64,000 nt of DNA, taken from contig NZ_BALU01000001.1 of NCBI RefSeq assembly GCF_000615285.1, positions 124,001-188,000 of the forward strand. Reading direction: 5' to 3'. A program made the position numbers and the translations under genes. Position 1 is the first letter of the stretch. Every line of letters starts with the position of its first letter. Below, piece by piece: positions 1 to 8,332 of the stretch. The notes beneath the pieces are model-generated. The model searched no databases and was not told where the DNA came from. It was given only the letters and a program-made list of their open reading frames with translations. This DNA is from Lactobacillus kitasatonis DSM 16761 = JCM 1039. Its GTDB lineage: Bacteria; Bacillota; Bacilli; Lactobacillales; Lactobacillaceae.

Positions 1-564
1 ATCCAGCAAAGATTGGACCACGCAACTTGCCATTCCCTGCAATAAAGGCCGCGGTCTTTAAATCGTATTTGTGCAGCCACTTATTTTTCTCATGCATCCA
101 GTGTGCTTCAAGCCCAGTTTCAGGCCGTGGGTAGAAGTTATGGCCTGCAGTCAGCTTTTCAAAATTAGCATTGCTGTATTTTAAATTATCAATATCGTCC
201 TGCGTAATAGTGCTAGCATTAAGTACTACCGGAATCTCTTTAGAAAGCTTGGCGATCATTTCGATTGAAAAGCCTCATCTACCCGAATGCCTGTCAAATT
301 CAAGCTTTCAATTTGTTGAACACTATTAACATTAATATCTAAATTCTGCAGAATTGGTTCTGAAACATCTGCTATAATTTTTAAATCTAATTTTTGACAC
401 CAATCAGTTAAATTAGCTAATCTCTTTAAAATAGTTTCACTATCGGTATCTGCCGCTTCAAGCTGCGTAAATACACACTTGAAGCCACTATTTCGCATCG
501 CTAATAAATAATTGTAATCCTCGGAAGTTAAATCATGTGCGAGATAAACTGAAAAACCTAACAT
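1..564 (-). pseudogene. mupG: 6-phospho-N-acetylmuramidase (MupG/DUF871), frameshifted, 3' end outside window
   Basis: The DUF871/MupG family cleaves MurNAc-6-phosphate-GlcNAc taken up during peptidoglycan recycling; it is a cytoplasmic TIM-barrel enzyme. The first 97 residues read cleanly from the ATG at 564 (MLGFSVYLAHDL), then the frame ends at 256 just after VDEAF. The next frame continues the same protein to the window edge (SIEMIAKLSKEIPVV, later GHNFYPRPETGL and IAGNGKLRGPIFAG). One extra T in the T4 run near 272 would restore the frame. It is either a real pseudogene or a sequencing deletion. A cre-like site lies 40 bp upstream, which fits a catabolic gene. The C-terminal half is cut off by the window. 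Confidence 0.8.
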
Positions 565-604
565 TCTTATCCTCTAAATTTATGAATATCTTTTATATCT
601 ATAA

Positions 605-618
605 GTAAAACGTTTTCT
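605..618 (-). promoter_or_regulatory. cre-like CcpA site upstream of mupG
   Basis: GTAAAACGTTTTCT agrees with the cre consensus TGWAARCGYTWNCW at 12 of 14 positions and is built around AAAACGTTTT. It sits about 40 bp upstream of the mupG start, where CcpA would repress. Function is inferred from the match and position only. Confidence 0.45.
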
Positions 619-689
619 CAACTATCATAGCACAAATTTTTCTTGCTTTTTTGTTTGAAATATTGTTAAATACATATAAATAAATTAAA

Positions 690-957
690 AAGCTATGAAA
701 AAGACGAGTAAATAATCTAATTCTTTCCAGTGAATTAGTGCTAGTGCGAAACTAATAGACCCTGGATTATTGAAAAACACTTTTAGCAGCTCACCGAACT
801 AACAATTCTTATAGTAGGTTGAGACGTCTCCGGTACGTTACCACGCCGGTGGAGCATGATAGTGCTTCATGAGGAGGTCTATTTATAGACAACATGGGTG
901 GTACCGCGGAAAAAGCCTTTCGTCCCTAACAACTGGGGAGCGAAGGGCTTTTTCTTT
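690..957 (+). promoter_or_regulatory. T-box riboswitch, asparagine specifier, upstream of asnA
   Basis: The conserved antiterminator bulge GGGTGGTACCGCGG is at 895-909. A strong intrinsic terminator follows at 911-955, where AAAAGCC and GGGCTTTTT arms enclose a CCC/GGG stem. The leader upstream folds into a Stem I whose 3' side carries TTGAAA followed by AAC (776-778), an asparagine codon and the probable specifier. Uncharged tRNA-Asn would stabilise the antiterminator and switch on asnA, the logical target. The 437 bp between mupG and asnA holds this element, the cre-like site and the two promoters. Confidence 0.9.
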
Positions 958-1001
958 ACTCTCAACTAAATAAAGAAGTTATTTTCAGAAAGAGGATTTT
1001 T

Positions 1002-2015
1002 ATGGAACTTATTTTACCTAAAGATTATCATCCAACCTTAACTGTTCGTGATACCGAAGCCGCAATTGTTTACATTCGTGAAACTTTCCAAGACAAGCTT
1101 GCTTCTATTTTAGGCGTACAAAGAATGTCTGCACCAATGTTCGTTGAGAAAAACACTGGTTTAAACGACAACTTAAACGGTGTTGAACGTCCTGTAGCTT
1201 TTGACATGAAGGCTATGCCAAAAGACGATACAATCGAAGTTGTTCACTCTCTTGCTAAATGGAAGAGATTAGCTCTTAAGAGATACGGCTTCGGTACGCA
1301 TGAAGGTCTCTACACTAACATGAACGCCATTCGTCGTGATGAAGACCTTGACAACTTCCACTCAATCTACGTTGACCAGTGGGATTGGGAAAAGATCATC
1401 CGCAAGGAAGAACGTAACACTGATACTTTGGAAATTACTGTTAACAAGGTCTTCAAGGCAATCAAAGAAACTGAAAAATTAGTTTCAGCTCGTTACCCTG
1501 GTTCTACTTACCGTTTAGGCGATCACGTTTCATTCATTACTACTCAAGAATTGGAAGACCGCTGGCCTGAACTTTCACCAGAAGAACGTGAAGACAAGAT
1601 TGCTAAGGAAGAAAAGGCAGTCTTCATCATGAAGATCGGTGATAAATTAAAGCGTAGCGGTAAGCCACATGACGGCCGTGCACCTGACTACGATGATTGG
1701 CAATTAAATGGTGACTTAATCTTCTGGTATGAACCTTTACAAAAGAAACTTGAAATTTCTTCAATGGGTATTCGTGTTAGTGAAGAAAGCTTACGCGAAC
1801 AACTCAAGAAGGCACACTGCGAAGAACGTGCTAAGTTGCCATTCCACCAAATGCTTCTAAAGGGTGAATTACCATACACTATCGGTGGTGGTATTGGTCA
1901 ATCACGTCTCTGCATGCTTTTACTTGGTAAAGCCCACATCGGCGAAGTACAAGCAAGCATCTGGCCAAAAGACATGGTTGAAAAGTGTGAAGCAGACCAC
2001 ATTCATGTACTTTAA
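1002..2015 (+). CDS. asnA: aspartate--ammonia ligase AsnA
   Basis: Makes asparagine from aspartate, ammonia and ATP in the cytoplasm; a class II aminoacyl-tRNA-synthetase-like fold. At 337 residues it has the normal family length. Recognisable segments are the N-terminal [18 protein letters not shown], the aspartate-binding region [19 protein letters not shown], and the C-terminal motif-3-like [23 protein letters not shown]. The ATG is preceded by AGAAAGAGG. The gene stands alone behind an asparagine T-box and ends at a hairpin shared with the convergent permease. No defect is seen. Confidence 0.97.
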   Translation: MELILPKDYHPTLTVRDTEAAIVYIRETFQDKLASILGVQRMSAPMFVEKNTGLNDNLNGVERPVAFDMKAMPKDDTIEVVHSLAKWKRLALKRYGFGTHEGLYTNMNAIRRDEDLDNFHSIYVDQWDWEKIIRKEERNTDTLEITVNKVFKAIKETEKLVSARYPGSTYRLGDHVSFITTQELEDRWPELSPEEREDKIAKEEKAVFIMKIGDKLKRSGKPHDGRAPDYDDWQLNGDLIFWYEPLQKKLEISSMGIRVSEESLREQLKKAHCEERAKLPFHQMLLKGELPYTIGGGIGQSRLCMLLLGKAHIGEVQASIWPKDMVEKCEADHIHVL

Positions 2016-2025
2016 AAAACGCAAT

Positions 2026-2061
2026 AAAAAAAGTGCATCAGCTGATGCACTTTTATTTTTT
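2026..2061. terminator. bidirectional terminator between asnA and the convergent permease
   Basis: A perfect stem AAAAGTGCATCA/TGATGCACTTTT is flanked by A-run and T-run, so it can stop transcription from both sides. Confidence 0.9.
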
Positions 2062-2067
2062 ACTCAA

Positions 2068-3459
2068 TTATTTCCGTTCGCTTCTTGAAATCCAAGACAT
2101 GATCAATGGCAAAATTACGAAGCCGAAGACCATCATTGCGATGGCATACCAGTTAACGCCAACAATTTGACCTGCCGCATTAGCTACACCGAATTGGGCT
2201 TTCCAGTTGTATTCGACAAGCAAGAAGGCAACAATCACAATTGATAAAATTGGCACAACAACGTCAGTCCAGATATTCTTGTTAGCCTTTAAAATTTCTT
2301 CCTTGGTCTTGCCACGGTAGAATTGGATAACCGCAATTGGCACAACGATGAAGCCCAAGAATCTAACCATCGCACTTAAAGTGATCAAGTTAACCATGTT
2401 GTATTCAAAGGCCATTGGAATTAAAATTGCCAAACCAACTGAGATAAAGAAGGTTCTAATTGGAAAGTTATTTTTAGTTCTCTTAGTAAGAGCCTTTGAC
2501 ATTTGACCTTCACGAGCCATTGCTTCCAAAATACGTGGTGCGTTAAAACTGGATGCTACGTTGATACCAAACATAGAAACAAGTGCACCAACTAAGATCA
2601 CGTCACGCAAAATCTCATTATTGAAAATTGCAGCAATAGCAACTACTTGCTTTGTAGTCATAAGAGCCTTTGGATTAAGCACCATAGCTACCGCTACAAC
2701 GCCGATGTAAACCGCCGCAATAATTAAAATTGCCAAAGGAATGGCACGTGGCAAGTTCTTTTCTGGATCCTTCATATCTTCAGAACCTGAAGCTACTGAT
2801 TCAAAACCGGTAAAGGCATAAAAGGCTGAAACGATAGCCATAACGAAAGTAGTAGTGGTTAAAGTAGATACGATCTTTTGACCGTTTTGAGTAATTTGAT
2901 CAACTTCTGACAAGTTGCTTGAAGCACCAGTGGTAATTAACAATATTACCCCGGCAATAATGATCAAAACTAAGGCTGCAAGCTTACCAATAGTGGCTAA
3001 GTTCATAACCCACTTTAATACACGTTGACCAAACAAGTTGATGATTGTAATGATTGCCATCAAGATCAAGAATCCAATCGTTACGTTCAATGCCTTATTT
3101 GGATCGCCACCAAAGATGGAAATGGTTGACTTGATAACTCCGACAGCCATTACGCCCCATGCAACGCTGGCTGAAAAGTAACGGAGTACACCCATGTAAA
3201 AGCCTACCTTGTCACCAAAAGCGGCCTTAGAATAGGCATAAGCGGCACCTGACTTAGATACATATTTTGATGCAGCCGCAAAAGAAACTGCCAAAATTGC
3301 GGCAAAGATTGCAGCAATAAAGTAAACAATTAGTGCTTTAGAACCGGCTTGTTGAACCACGCTACCTGGTGTCAAGAAAATACCTGAACCGATGATGGCG
3401 TTAATGGCTAACAAGACGATTGACCAGAAGCCTAATTTATCTCCTGTTTTCTCATTCAT
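2068..3459 (-). CDS. APC-family amino acid permease
   Basis: Membrane permease of the amino acid-polyamine-organocation superfamily, 463 residues with about 12 hydrophobic segments. The N-terminus carries the classic first-helix substrate motif (LLAINAIIGSGIFLTPGSV), followed by SGAAYAYSKAAFG and, in helix 6, YAFTGFESVASGSEDMKDPEKNLPR (split here: FTGFESVASG then PEKNLPR). It probably brings an amino acid into the cell by proton symport or exchange; the substrate cannot be read from sequence. The start lies 16 bp downstream of the stop of the class I amidotransferase-like gene, so the two probably form an operon. The gene appears intact. Confidence 0.9.
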   Translation of the reverse strand: MNEKTGDKLGFWSIVLLAINAIIGSGIFLTPGSVVQQAGSKALIVYFIAAIFAAILAVSFAAASKYVSKSGAAYAYSKAAFGDKVGFYMGVLRYFSASVAWGVMAVGVIKSTISIFGGDPNKALNVTIGFLILMAIITIINLFGQRVLKWVMNLATIGKLAALVLIIIAGVILLITTGASSNLSEVDQITQNGQKIVSTLTTTTFVMAIVSAFYAFTGFESVASGSEDMKDPEKNLPRAIPLAILIIAAVYIGVVAVAMVLNPKALMTTKQVVAIAAIFNNEILRDVILVGALVSMFGINVASSFNAPRILEAMAREGQMSKALTKRTKNNFPIRTFFISVGLAILIPMAFEYNMVNLITLSAMVRFLGFIVVPIAVIQFYRGKTKEEILKANKNIWTDVVVPILSIVIVAFLLVEYNWKAQFGVANAAGQIVGVNWYAIAMMVFGFVILPLIMSWISRSERK

Positions 3460-3475
3460 TTAATGTTTTCTCTCC

Positions 3476-4204
3476 CTATTTTGCATTCTCAATTACAAAT
3501 TTGAATAAATTATTCATGAAGGCAACTTTAGGATTACGGTGCAGCATTTCCGGATGCCATTGAACCGCAATTACGTTACCTTTTTTGTTTTCTAATCCTT
3601 CAACAACACCATCTGGAGCTACAGCAGAAGCAATTAAATCTGGTGCAATATCCTTAATCAATTGATGGTGGAAAGAATTAACTTGAAATTCAGTCTTACC
3701 TAAAATTTCAGCAAGTTTACTATCTGGCTTAACTTTCATTCCGTGAGTTGGTAAATCTGGCGTATGGCCTTGCATATGCTTCAAAGTTAATTCCTTGCGG
3801 TAAGAAAGATCTTGATAAAGCGTGCCGCCGTGCGCAACGTTAATGATTTGAACGCCACGACAAATACCAAGAACCGGAATTCCATTTTCTTCGGCCAATT
3901 TAAGCAAGCGCATATCAAAGTGATCACGCTCTGGCCAAGTTGCGCCAATTTTTTGTAAAGGTTCTTCACCGTAACCATGTGGATCAACGTCGTGGCCACC
4001 AGAAAGGATTAAACCTTGTACATGGTTAAGTTGTTCCCTAATTACCTCTTCGTCTTCAGTGAATGGAATGATATAAGGTACACCACCATTTTGCACTACT
4101 GAATCAACGTAGTCCTCGTTGACATAGCTACGATGATAGCCTGGGAAAATACCTCCATTGTCTATAATTACGGAACCAGAGATTCCAATAATTGGTTTGT
4201 TCAT
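3476..4204 (-). CDS. class I glutamine amidotransferase-like hydrolase (peptidase C26, PuuD-type)
   Basis: Member of the gamma-glutamyl-gamma-aminobutyrate hydrolase family, which cleaves gamma-glutamyl amide bonds. At 242 residues it matches family length. The nucleophile elbow VLGICRG places the catalytic cysteine at about residue 115, and QWHPE near residue 216 supplies the catalytic His-Glu; ILSGGHDVDP is also typical. The ATG is preceded by GAGGAGGAGTACAGT. It lies directly upstream of an amino acid permease, suggesting uptake and hydrolysis of a gamma-glutamyl compound; the actual substrate is unknown. Confidence 0.88.
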   Translation of the reverse strand: MNKPIIGISGSVIIDNGGIFPGYHRSYVNEDYVDSVVQNGGVPYIIPFTEDEEVIREQLNHVQGLILSGGHDVDPHGYGEEPLQKIGATWPERDHFDMRLLKLAEENGIPVLGICRGVQIINVAHGGTLYQDLSYRKELTLKHMQGHTPDLPTHGMKVKPDSKLAEILGKTEFQVNSFHHQLIKDIAPDLIASAVAPDGVVEGLENKKGNVIAVQWHPEMLHRNPKVAFMNNLFKFVIENAK

Positions 4205-4260
4205 ACTGTACTCCTCCTCACTTACTTTTTATATGTGATTAATATTATAATTAATCTAAC

Positions 4261-4292
4261 AAAAAAGTCCAATCACTATTTGTAATTGGACT
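4261..4292 (-). terminator. intrinsic terminator after the 460-residue permease
   Basis: On the minus strand AAGTCCAAT and ATTGGACTT form a stem followed by TTTTTTG. It separates the permease at 4324-5700 from the hydrolase gene downstream. Confidence 0.85.
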
Positions 4293-4323
4293 TATAAGTT
4301 TGACTTATTCTAAATTTTGATGT

Positions 4324-5700
4324 CTATTTAGCCTTTTTACGATGCTTAATTACATAAACTACAGCTGCCACGATCAAAACAATGGCACCAACTGTAACTG
4401 AAACACGTGTCTCCGGATTAATGAACATGAAGATTACGATTAAAGTTAATATGAGCAAAGCAAAGTAATTCGAATATGGATATAGTGGCAATTTAAATGG
4501 ATGCTTTTCCATTAAATGCGGATTCTTACGTCTAAATCTTAATTCTGCAAGCAAGATAACGAACCATGCCACCATTCCTGGTAAAACTGAGGAACTATAT
4601 ACAACGACGAAGACATTTGCCAAGGATTTATTAAAGAATTGAATAATCACATTCAACATAAAGCCGATGAAAATTCCTGACGTAATCCCAATAATGGCAT
4701 GACTTGGAACAATTCTCTTTGAAACATACTTAAATGTCTTAGGTGCTTCACCTTCATGAGCTAGTTTATAAAGCATTCGACTTGAAGAATAAATACCTGA
4801 GTTGGCACCTGATAAGGCTGCAGTTAATACAACAAAGTTAATTACTGAAGCCGCAGCCGTAATTCCTACTTTGGCAAACGTATTAACAAATGGTGAACCA
4901 ATGCTTCCAAGTTCATTCCATGGATAAATTGTCACAATGACAAAAATAGCACCCACATAGAAGATTAAAATACGCCATAAAACAGACTTAACACTTTTCA
5001 CGATTGCTTCTTGAGGATTGGCTACTTCACCAGCAGAAATCCCAACTAATTCGATTCCTTGGTAAGAGCCAACGATAATGGCCATTGAGAAAATAAAGCC
5101 TTTAACTCCGCCAGTGAAAAAGCCGCCGTGACTCCATAAGTTTGAAAAGCCAACTGGATGACCGCCATTACCGAAGCCAAATAAGATGACCATAAAGCCC
5201 AATACAATCATCAAAATGATCGTAACTACTTTAATCATCGCAAACCAGAATTCCAGCGTTGCATAAGCCCTAGCACTAGCCAAATTAGCTAATAACAAGA
5301 ACAAAATTATAACCACACCAGCGATCCAGTCACTTGTTCCTGGCCACCAGAAACGTAAGTATTCCGTAGTCGCAACAACTTCTGAAATACCTACGACGAT
5401 ATATTGAAAGACATTTGCCCATTCTGCCAAATATCCAGCAATTGGATGCACGTGTGCTGATGCATAATCCGCAAAAGATCCGGTACCAGGATCAACATAG
5501 AGCATTTCTCCCAGAGCTCGCATTACGATATATAAAATCAATCCTACAAACATGTAAGCAAGCAGTACTGATGGGCCAGTCCACTTAATAGTTGAAGCTG
5601 ATCCCATAAATAGACCCACTCCGATCGCTCCCCCGAGCGAGATCATTTCCATTTGTCCGGCCGTCATCGACCGCTTTAATTCAGGTGCTTTCTTCGCCAT
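4324..5700 (-). CDS. amino acid permease, AAT family
   Basis: About 458 residues, 12 predicted membrane helices. The start MAKKAPELKRSMTAGQMEMI is followed by helix 1 LGGAIGVGLFMGSA and the family signature RALGEMLYVDPGTGSFADYA. Later segments include GIELVGISAGEVANPQEAI and ANSGIYSSSRMLYKLA, both hallmarks of the amino acid transporter (AAT) subfamily. The ATG at 5700 is preferred over a TTG six bases upstream because AAGGGGAG then sits at a proper distance. The specific amino acid is not evident; basic or neutral amino acids are typical of the family. The gene is intact, unlike its upstream neighbour. Confidence 0.92.
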   Translation of the reverse strand: MAKKAPELKRSMTAGQMEMISLGGAIGVGLFMGSASTIKWTGPSVLLAYMFVGLILYIVMRALGEMLYVDPGTGSFADYASAHVHPIAGYLAEWANVFQYIVVGISEVVATTEYLRFWWPGTSDWIAGVVIILFLLLANLASARAYATLEFWFAMIKVVTIILMIVLGFMVILFGFGNGGHPVGFSNLWSHGGFFTGGVKGFIFSMAIIVGSYQGIELVGISAGEVANPQEAIVKSVKSVLWRILIFYVGAIFVIVTIYPWNELGSIGSPFVNTFAKVGITAAASVINFVVLTAALSGANSGIYSSSRMLYKLAHEGEAPKTFKYVSKRIVPSHAIIGITSGIFIGFMLNVIIQFFNKSLANVFVVVYSSSVLPGMVAWFVILLAELRFRRKNPHLMEKHPFKLPLYPYSNYFALLILTLIVIFMFINPETRVSVTVGAIVLIVAAVVYVIKHRKKAK

Positions 5701-5736
5701 ACACAACTCCCCTTCTTAGCATCTGCAAAAAATCAC

Positions 5737-6666
5737 CTAGGAAATACTTTCATTCTTCTTGATAAAACTATAACTAATCGCCAAAATTACGATAAAAATA
5801 ATCGAAATAATTAAAGCCAATTTTGTTGATTCAATAAAGAACAGCAAAATTAAAATTGCAACATAAAATACAATTGTGACCCAGCTAGTCAAAGGATAAC
5901 CAGGCATTCTAAATTCACCGAGGTTGTCCTTATTTTGTCTACGGTACACAACATGCGCAGCCATGATCATGATCCAAACGATAACGAAACAGATGGTAGA
6001 AACTGTCGAGACCACATCGAAGATCTTAGCTGGCATGACATAGTTCAATATTACCACTACAAATAAAATCGTTGATGAAGTCATTAAAGCATTCATTGGA
6101 ATATCTTTATGCGGATCAGCTGCGGTGCCGCCCTTAACCTTGGTTTGCAGCACGATCATCACAGCACCCGTAACGATTAGTGCAACGATAGCGATCACTT
6201 TGATCATGGAGAACCAGCTTTCAAGCTCCCCAAATAGACCGACATTAACCATGTTAATTAGCATTAATAAAACGACGATGACCAGTGATCCGACCCATTG
6301 CGGCAGCCATGGAAACCAGTAACGCAGATAGATCCCTGTAGCGGTCAAATCGGCCATGGCCAAACTAAGCCAGCAGGCCCAATAGGTTCAGCCTGCTAAA
6401 AATTCGGCACGCTTACCTAAATACTTTTTAATCGATTCCAAAAATGAGTGGCTGTTGGGATCGGCTAAAATCAATTCGCCTAACGCACGCATCATAAAGA
6501 ACGTGATAATCCCGACGATCAAATACGACAAAATAATCGAGGATCCGGCACTGTGAATGGCCGAACCTGCCCCTTAGAATAAGCCTGTACCAATGACGCC
6601 CCCTATTGCGATCATTGTTACATGACGGCTTTTCAGTCCCCGTTTTAACTTTTTACTCTCATTCAC
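5737..6666 (-). pseudogene. decayed AAT-family permease (CycA/GABA-permease-like)
   Basis: Read from a GTG at 6666 with AAGGTGA in front, the frame gives SRHVTMIAIGGVIGTGLF, then a TAA stop, then MMRALGELILADPNSHSF, then a TGA where family members usually have tryptophan, and then a readable 208-residue tail (MADLTATGIYLRYWFPWLP). In the tail the sequence jumps from the region after helix 5 (VLQTKVKGG) straight to the late segment IPMNALMTSSTILF, so roughly 150-180 codons of the centre are missing. Two stops plus an internal deletion make this a true pseudogene rather than a sequencing slip. It is a paralogue of the intact gene just downstream. Confidence 0.9.
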
Positions 6667-6686
6667 AGTGTCACCTTACCTAAGTA

Positions 6687-6722
6687 GAAAAAAGGAGCGA
6701 CCGACAATGAAACGGACGCTCC
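6687..6722 (-). terminator. terminator after the 248-residue membrane protein
   Basis: On the minus strand GGAGCG and CGCTCC pair across a 16-base loop and run into TTTTTT. It ends transcription of the gene at 6759-7505. Confidence 0.8.
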
Positions 6723-6758
6723 ATCAAAATTCTTTTTGTTTTGAATTATAAAGCCATC

Positions 6759-7505
6759 TTACTTTTTGCGCAATTCTTTTTTGGCATGATTGTTCAAGTA
6801 AGCAGTAAAAATCAGAATTGCGATCGCTACCAAGCCAAAGACGATTGCACTTACATCTAGTACTCCCATCATTGGGAAGCAAACAATGATCTCAAGCACC
6901 ATCAAAGCGGTAGTAATCCAGGCCACTTTACCGCGATAAAACTTCAACCAATTGATCACCGCGTAAACGATGTCTAAAACTACCAGAAGCAAGATTCCAT
7001 AAACAAAGACATATTGTCTCCAAAGTGGCAAAGCCCAAATTGATGCGCCACTTGTTTCTAGCATAATGATCAACATAAATGCAATAAGTCCTACTTCCAG
7101 GCTGAGCACGATACGCATAAACACTAGTAACAGTTCCATGTTGTTGTGATCCATCTCTAAGTTAAAGTAGATTAGGCCCAGAATCGCAGGCGAAGCAAGT
7201 AGAACCATAAATAGTGAATAAAGTGCGCTATTAATTTGTCCTATACCCAGTGGCATTCCTGATAGAGCTTGGGCAAGCGTAAAGAAAATCGTAACCATCA
7301 AAGCTACAATCATCACTACTCGAACCCAATATTTTTTATCCGCAAACCAAAACGAAATAGCCGCAATAAAATATGCAATTCCAAAAATGGCTGCTTCAAC
7401 AGCTGAATAACTTGGCCAGCGCAAAATGAAAGCTAGGATTCCTGATGCAATGGCCAAAACTGACAATATTATTTTGATAATTAAATCAAATGTTTTCTTA
7501 TTCAT
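6759..7505 (-). CDS. uncharacterised polytopic membrane protein
   Basis: I do not recognise the family. The 248-residue product is almost entirely hydrophobic, with about eight membrane segments, beginning KTFDLIIKIILSVLAIASG and ending in a basic tail (HAKKELRKK). No catalytic motif is visible. It lies between the decayed permease and lepB, with its own terminator downstream and the lepB terminator upstream, so it is probably transcribed alone. Confidence 0.7.
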   Translation of the reverse strand: MNKKTFDLIIKIILSVLAIASGILAFILRWPSYSAVEAAIFGIAYFIAAISFWFADKKYWVRVVMIVALMVTIFFTLAQALSGMPLGIGQINSALYSLFMVLLASPAILGLIYFNLEMDHNNMELLLVFMRIVLSLEVGLIAFMLIIMLETSGASIWALPLWRQYVFVYGILLLVVLDIVYAVINWLKFYRGKVAWITTALMVLEIIVCFPMMGVLDVSAIVFGLVAIAILIFTAYLNNHAKKELRKK

Positions 7506-7547
7506 ATTCCTATCTCTTTACTCGAATTGTATTACTTTCATTATAAC

Positions 7548-7577
7548 AAAAAGGATATTTCCGAAGAAATATCCTTT
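7548..7577 (-). terminator. terminator after lepB
   Basis: The stem AAAGGATATTTC/GAAATATCCTTT is followed by TTTT on the minus strand. It is nearly the same hairpin as the one that ends clpE on the other side of lepB. Confidence 0.88.
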
Positions 7578-7581
7578 CAGT

Positions 7582-8214
7582 TTAATATACTTTGAATTGA
7601 TTGAATGGCCAGTATCTTAGCTTAACGACACCCACAATGTTCTTACGCTTGATCGTACCGATATAACGACTATCCTTTGAAACACTTCGGTGGTCACCCA
7701 TTACGAAGTAGGTTCCTTTAGGAATACGGTTTTGTTGATTAATATACGTTAATTGCGACTTGGTGTAGTATTGCGCAAATTGGCGTGATCTAGCAAGTGA
7801 CTTCATTGTGAAGTTTTGCGTAGCTGCAAAGCTAGTATCAGTTGCAGTGTCTTCCATCTTCCGGCCTTGAGTCAGCCATGGTTGAGCCAACTTCTTGCCA
7901 TTGATATAAATTTGATTGTTCTTGCTGACGATCTTTTCGCCAGGAAGACCGATCACACGCTTAATATACAAAGCACCTGGTTCATCCGGTGCCTTAACGA
8001 TTACTACTTCACCACGTTTAATTGCGGCATGACGCACAGAAATTAAACGTTGTCCGTTTTCAAAACTCGGTTCCATTGATGGGCCGGAAACTGTATCGTT
8101 GCTCAAGACAAAGCGGAAGAGCAAGAAAAAGATTCCCATTAACACGGCCCAAATAATTACTACATCAAGGACAAATCTGCCCCATGATTCATTTTCTTCT
8201 TTTTGTTTAGCCAT
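7582..8214 (-). CDS. lepB: signal peptidase I
   Basis: Membrane-anchored serine protease (210 residues) that removes signal peptides from exported proteins. A single helix at about residues 14-35 anchors it, with the catalytic domain outside. The Ser-Lys dyad is visible: S46 in GPSMEPS and K85 in YIKRVIGLPGE; the GDHRSVSKDSR box near the C-terminus is box E. The ATG at 8214 is preferred to a TTG 12 bases upstream because TTGGAG then gives proper spacing. The gene is monocistronic, bounded by two very similar terminators. Confidence 0.95.
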   Translation of the reverse strand: MAKQKEENESWGRFVLDVVIIWAVLMGIFFLLFRFVLSNDTVSGPSMEPSFENGQRLISVRHAAIKRGEVVIVKAPDEPGALYIKRVIGLPGEKIVSKNNQIYINGKKLAQPWLTQGRKMEDTATDTSFAATQNFTMKSLARSRQFAQYYTKSQLTYINQQNRIPKGTYFVMGDHRSVSKDSRYIGTIKRKNIVGVVKLRYWPFNQFKVY

Positions 8215-8283
8215 ATAAATCTCCAATAGTTTTTTTACTTAGAATACAGCTAAACACAAAATTTAGCAAAAAAGCCGTGATAC

Positions 8284-8316
8284 AAAAAAAGGATATTCCC
8301 GGGGAAATATCCTTTT
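8284..8316 (-). terminator. terminator after clpE
   Basis: On the minus strand AAAAGGATATTT, loop CCCC, then GGGAATATCC and a T7 run. Confidence 0.88.
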
Positions 8317-8332
8317 AATAATTAACTACTAA

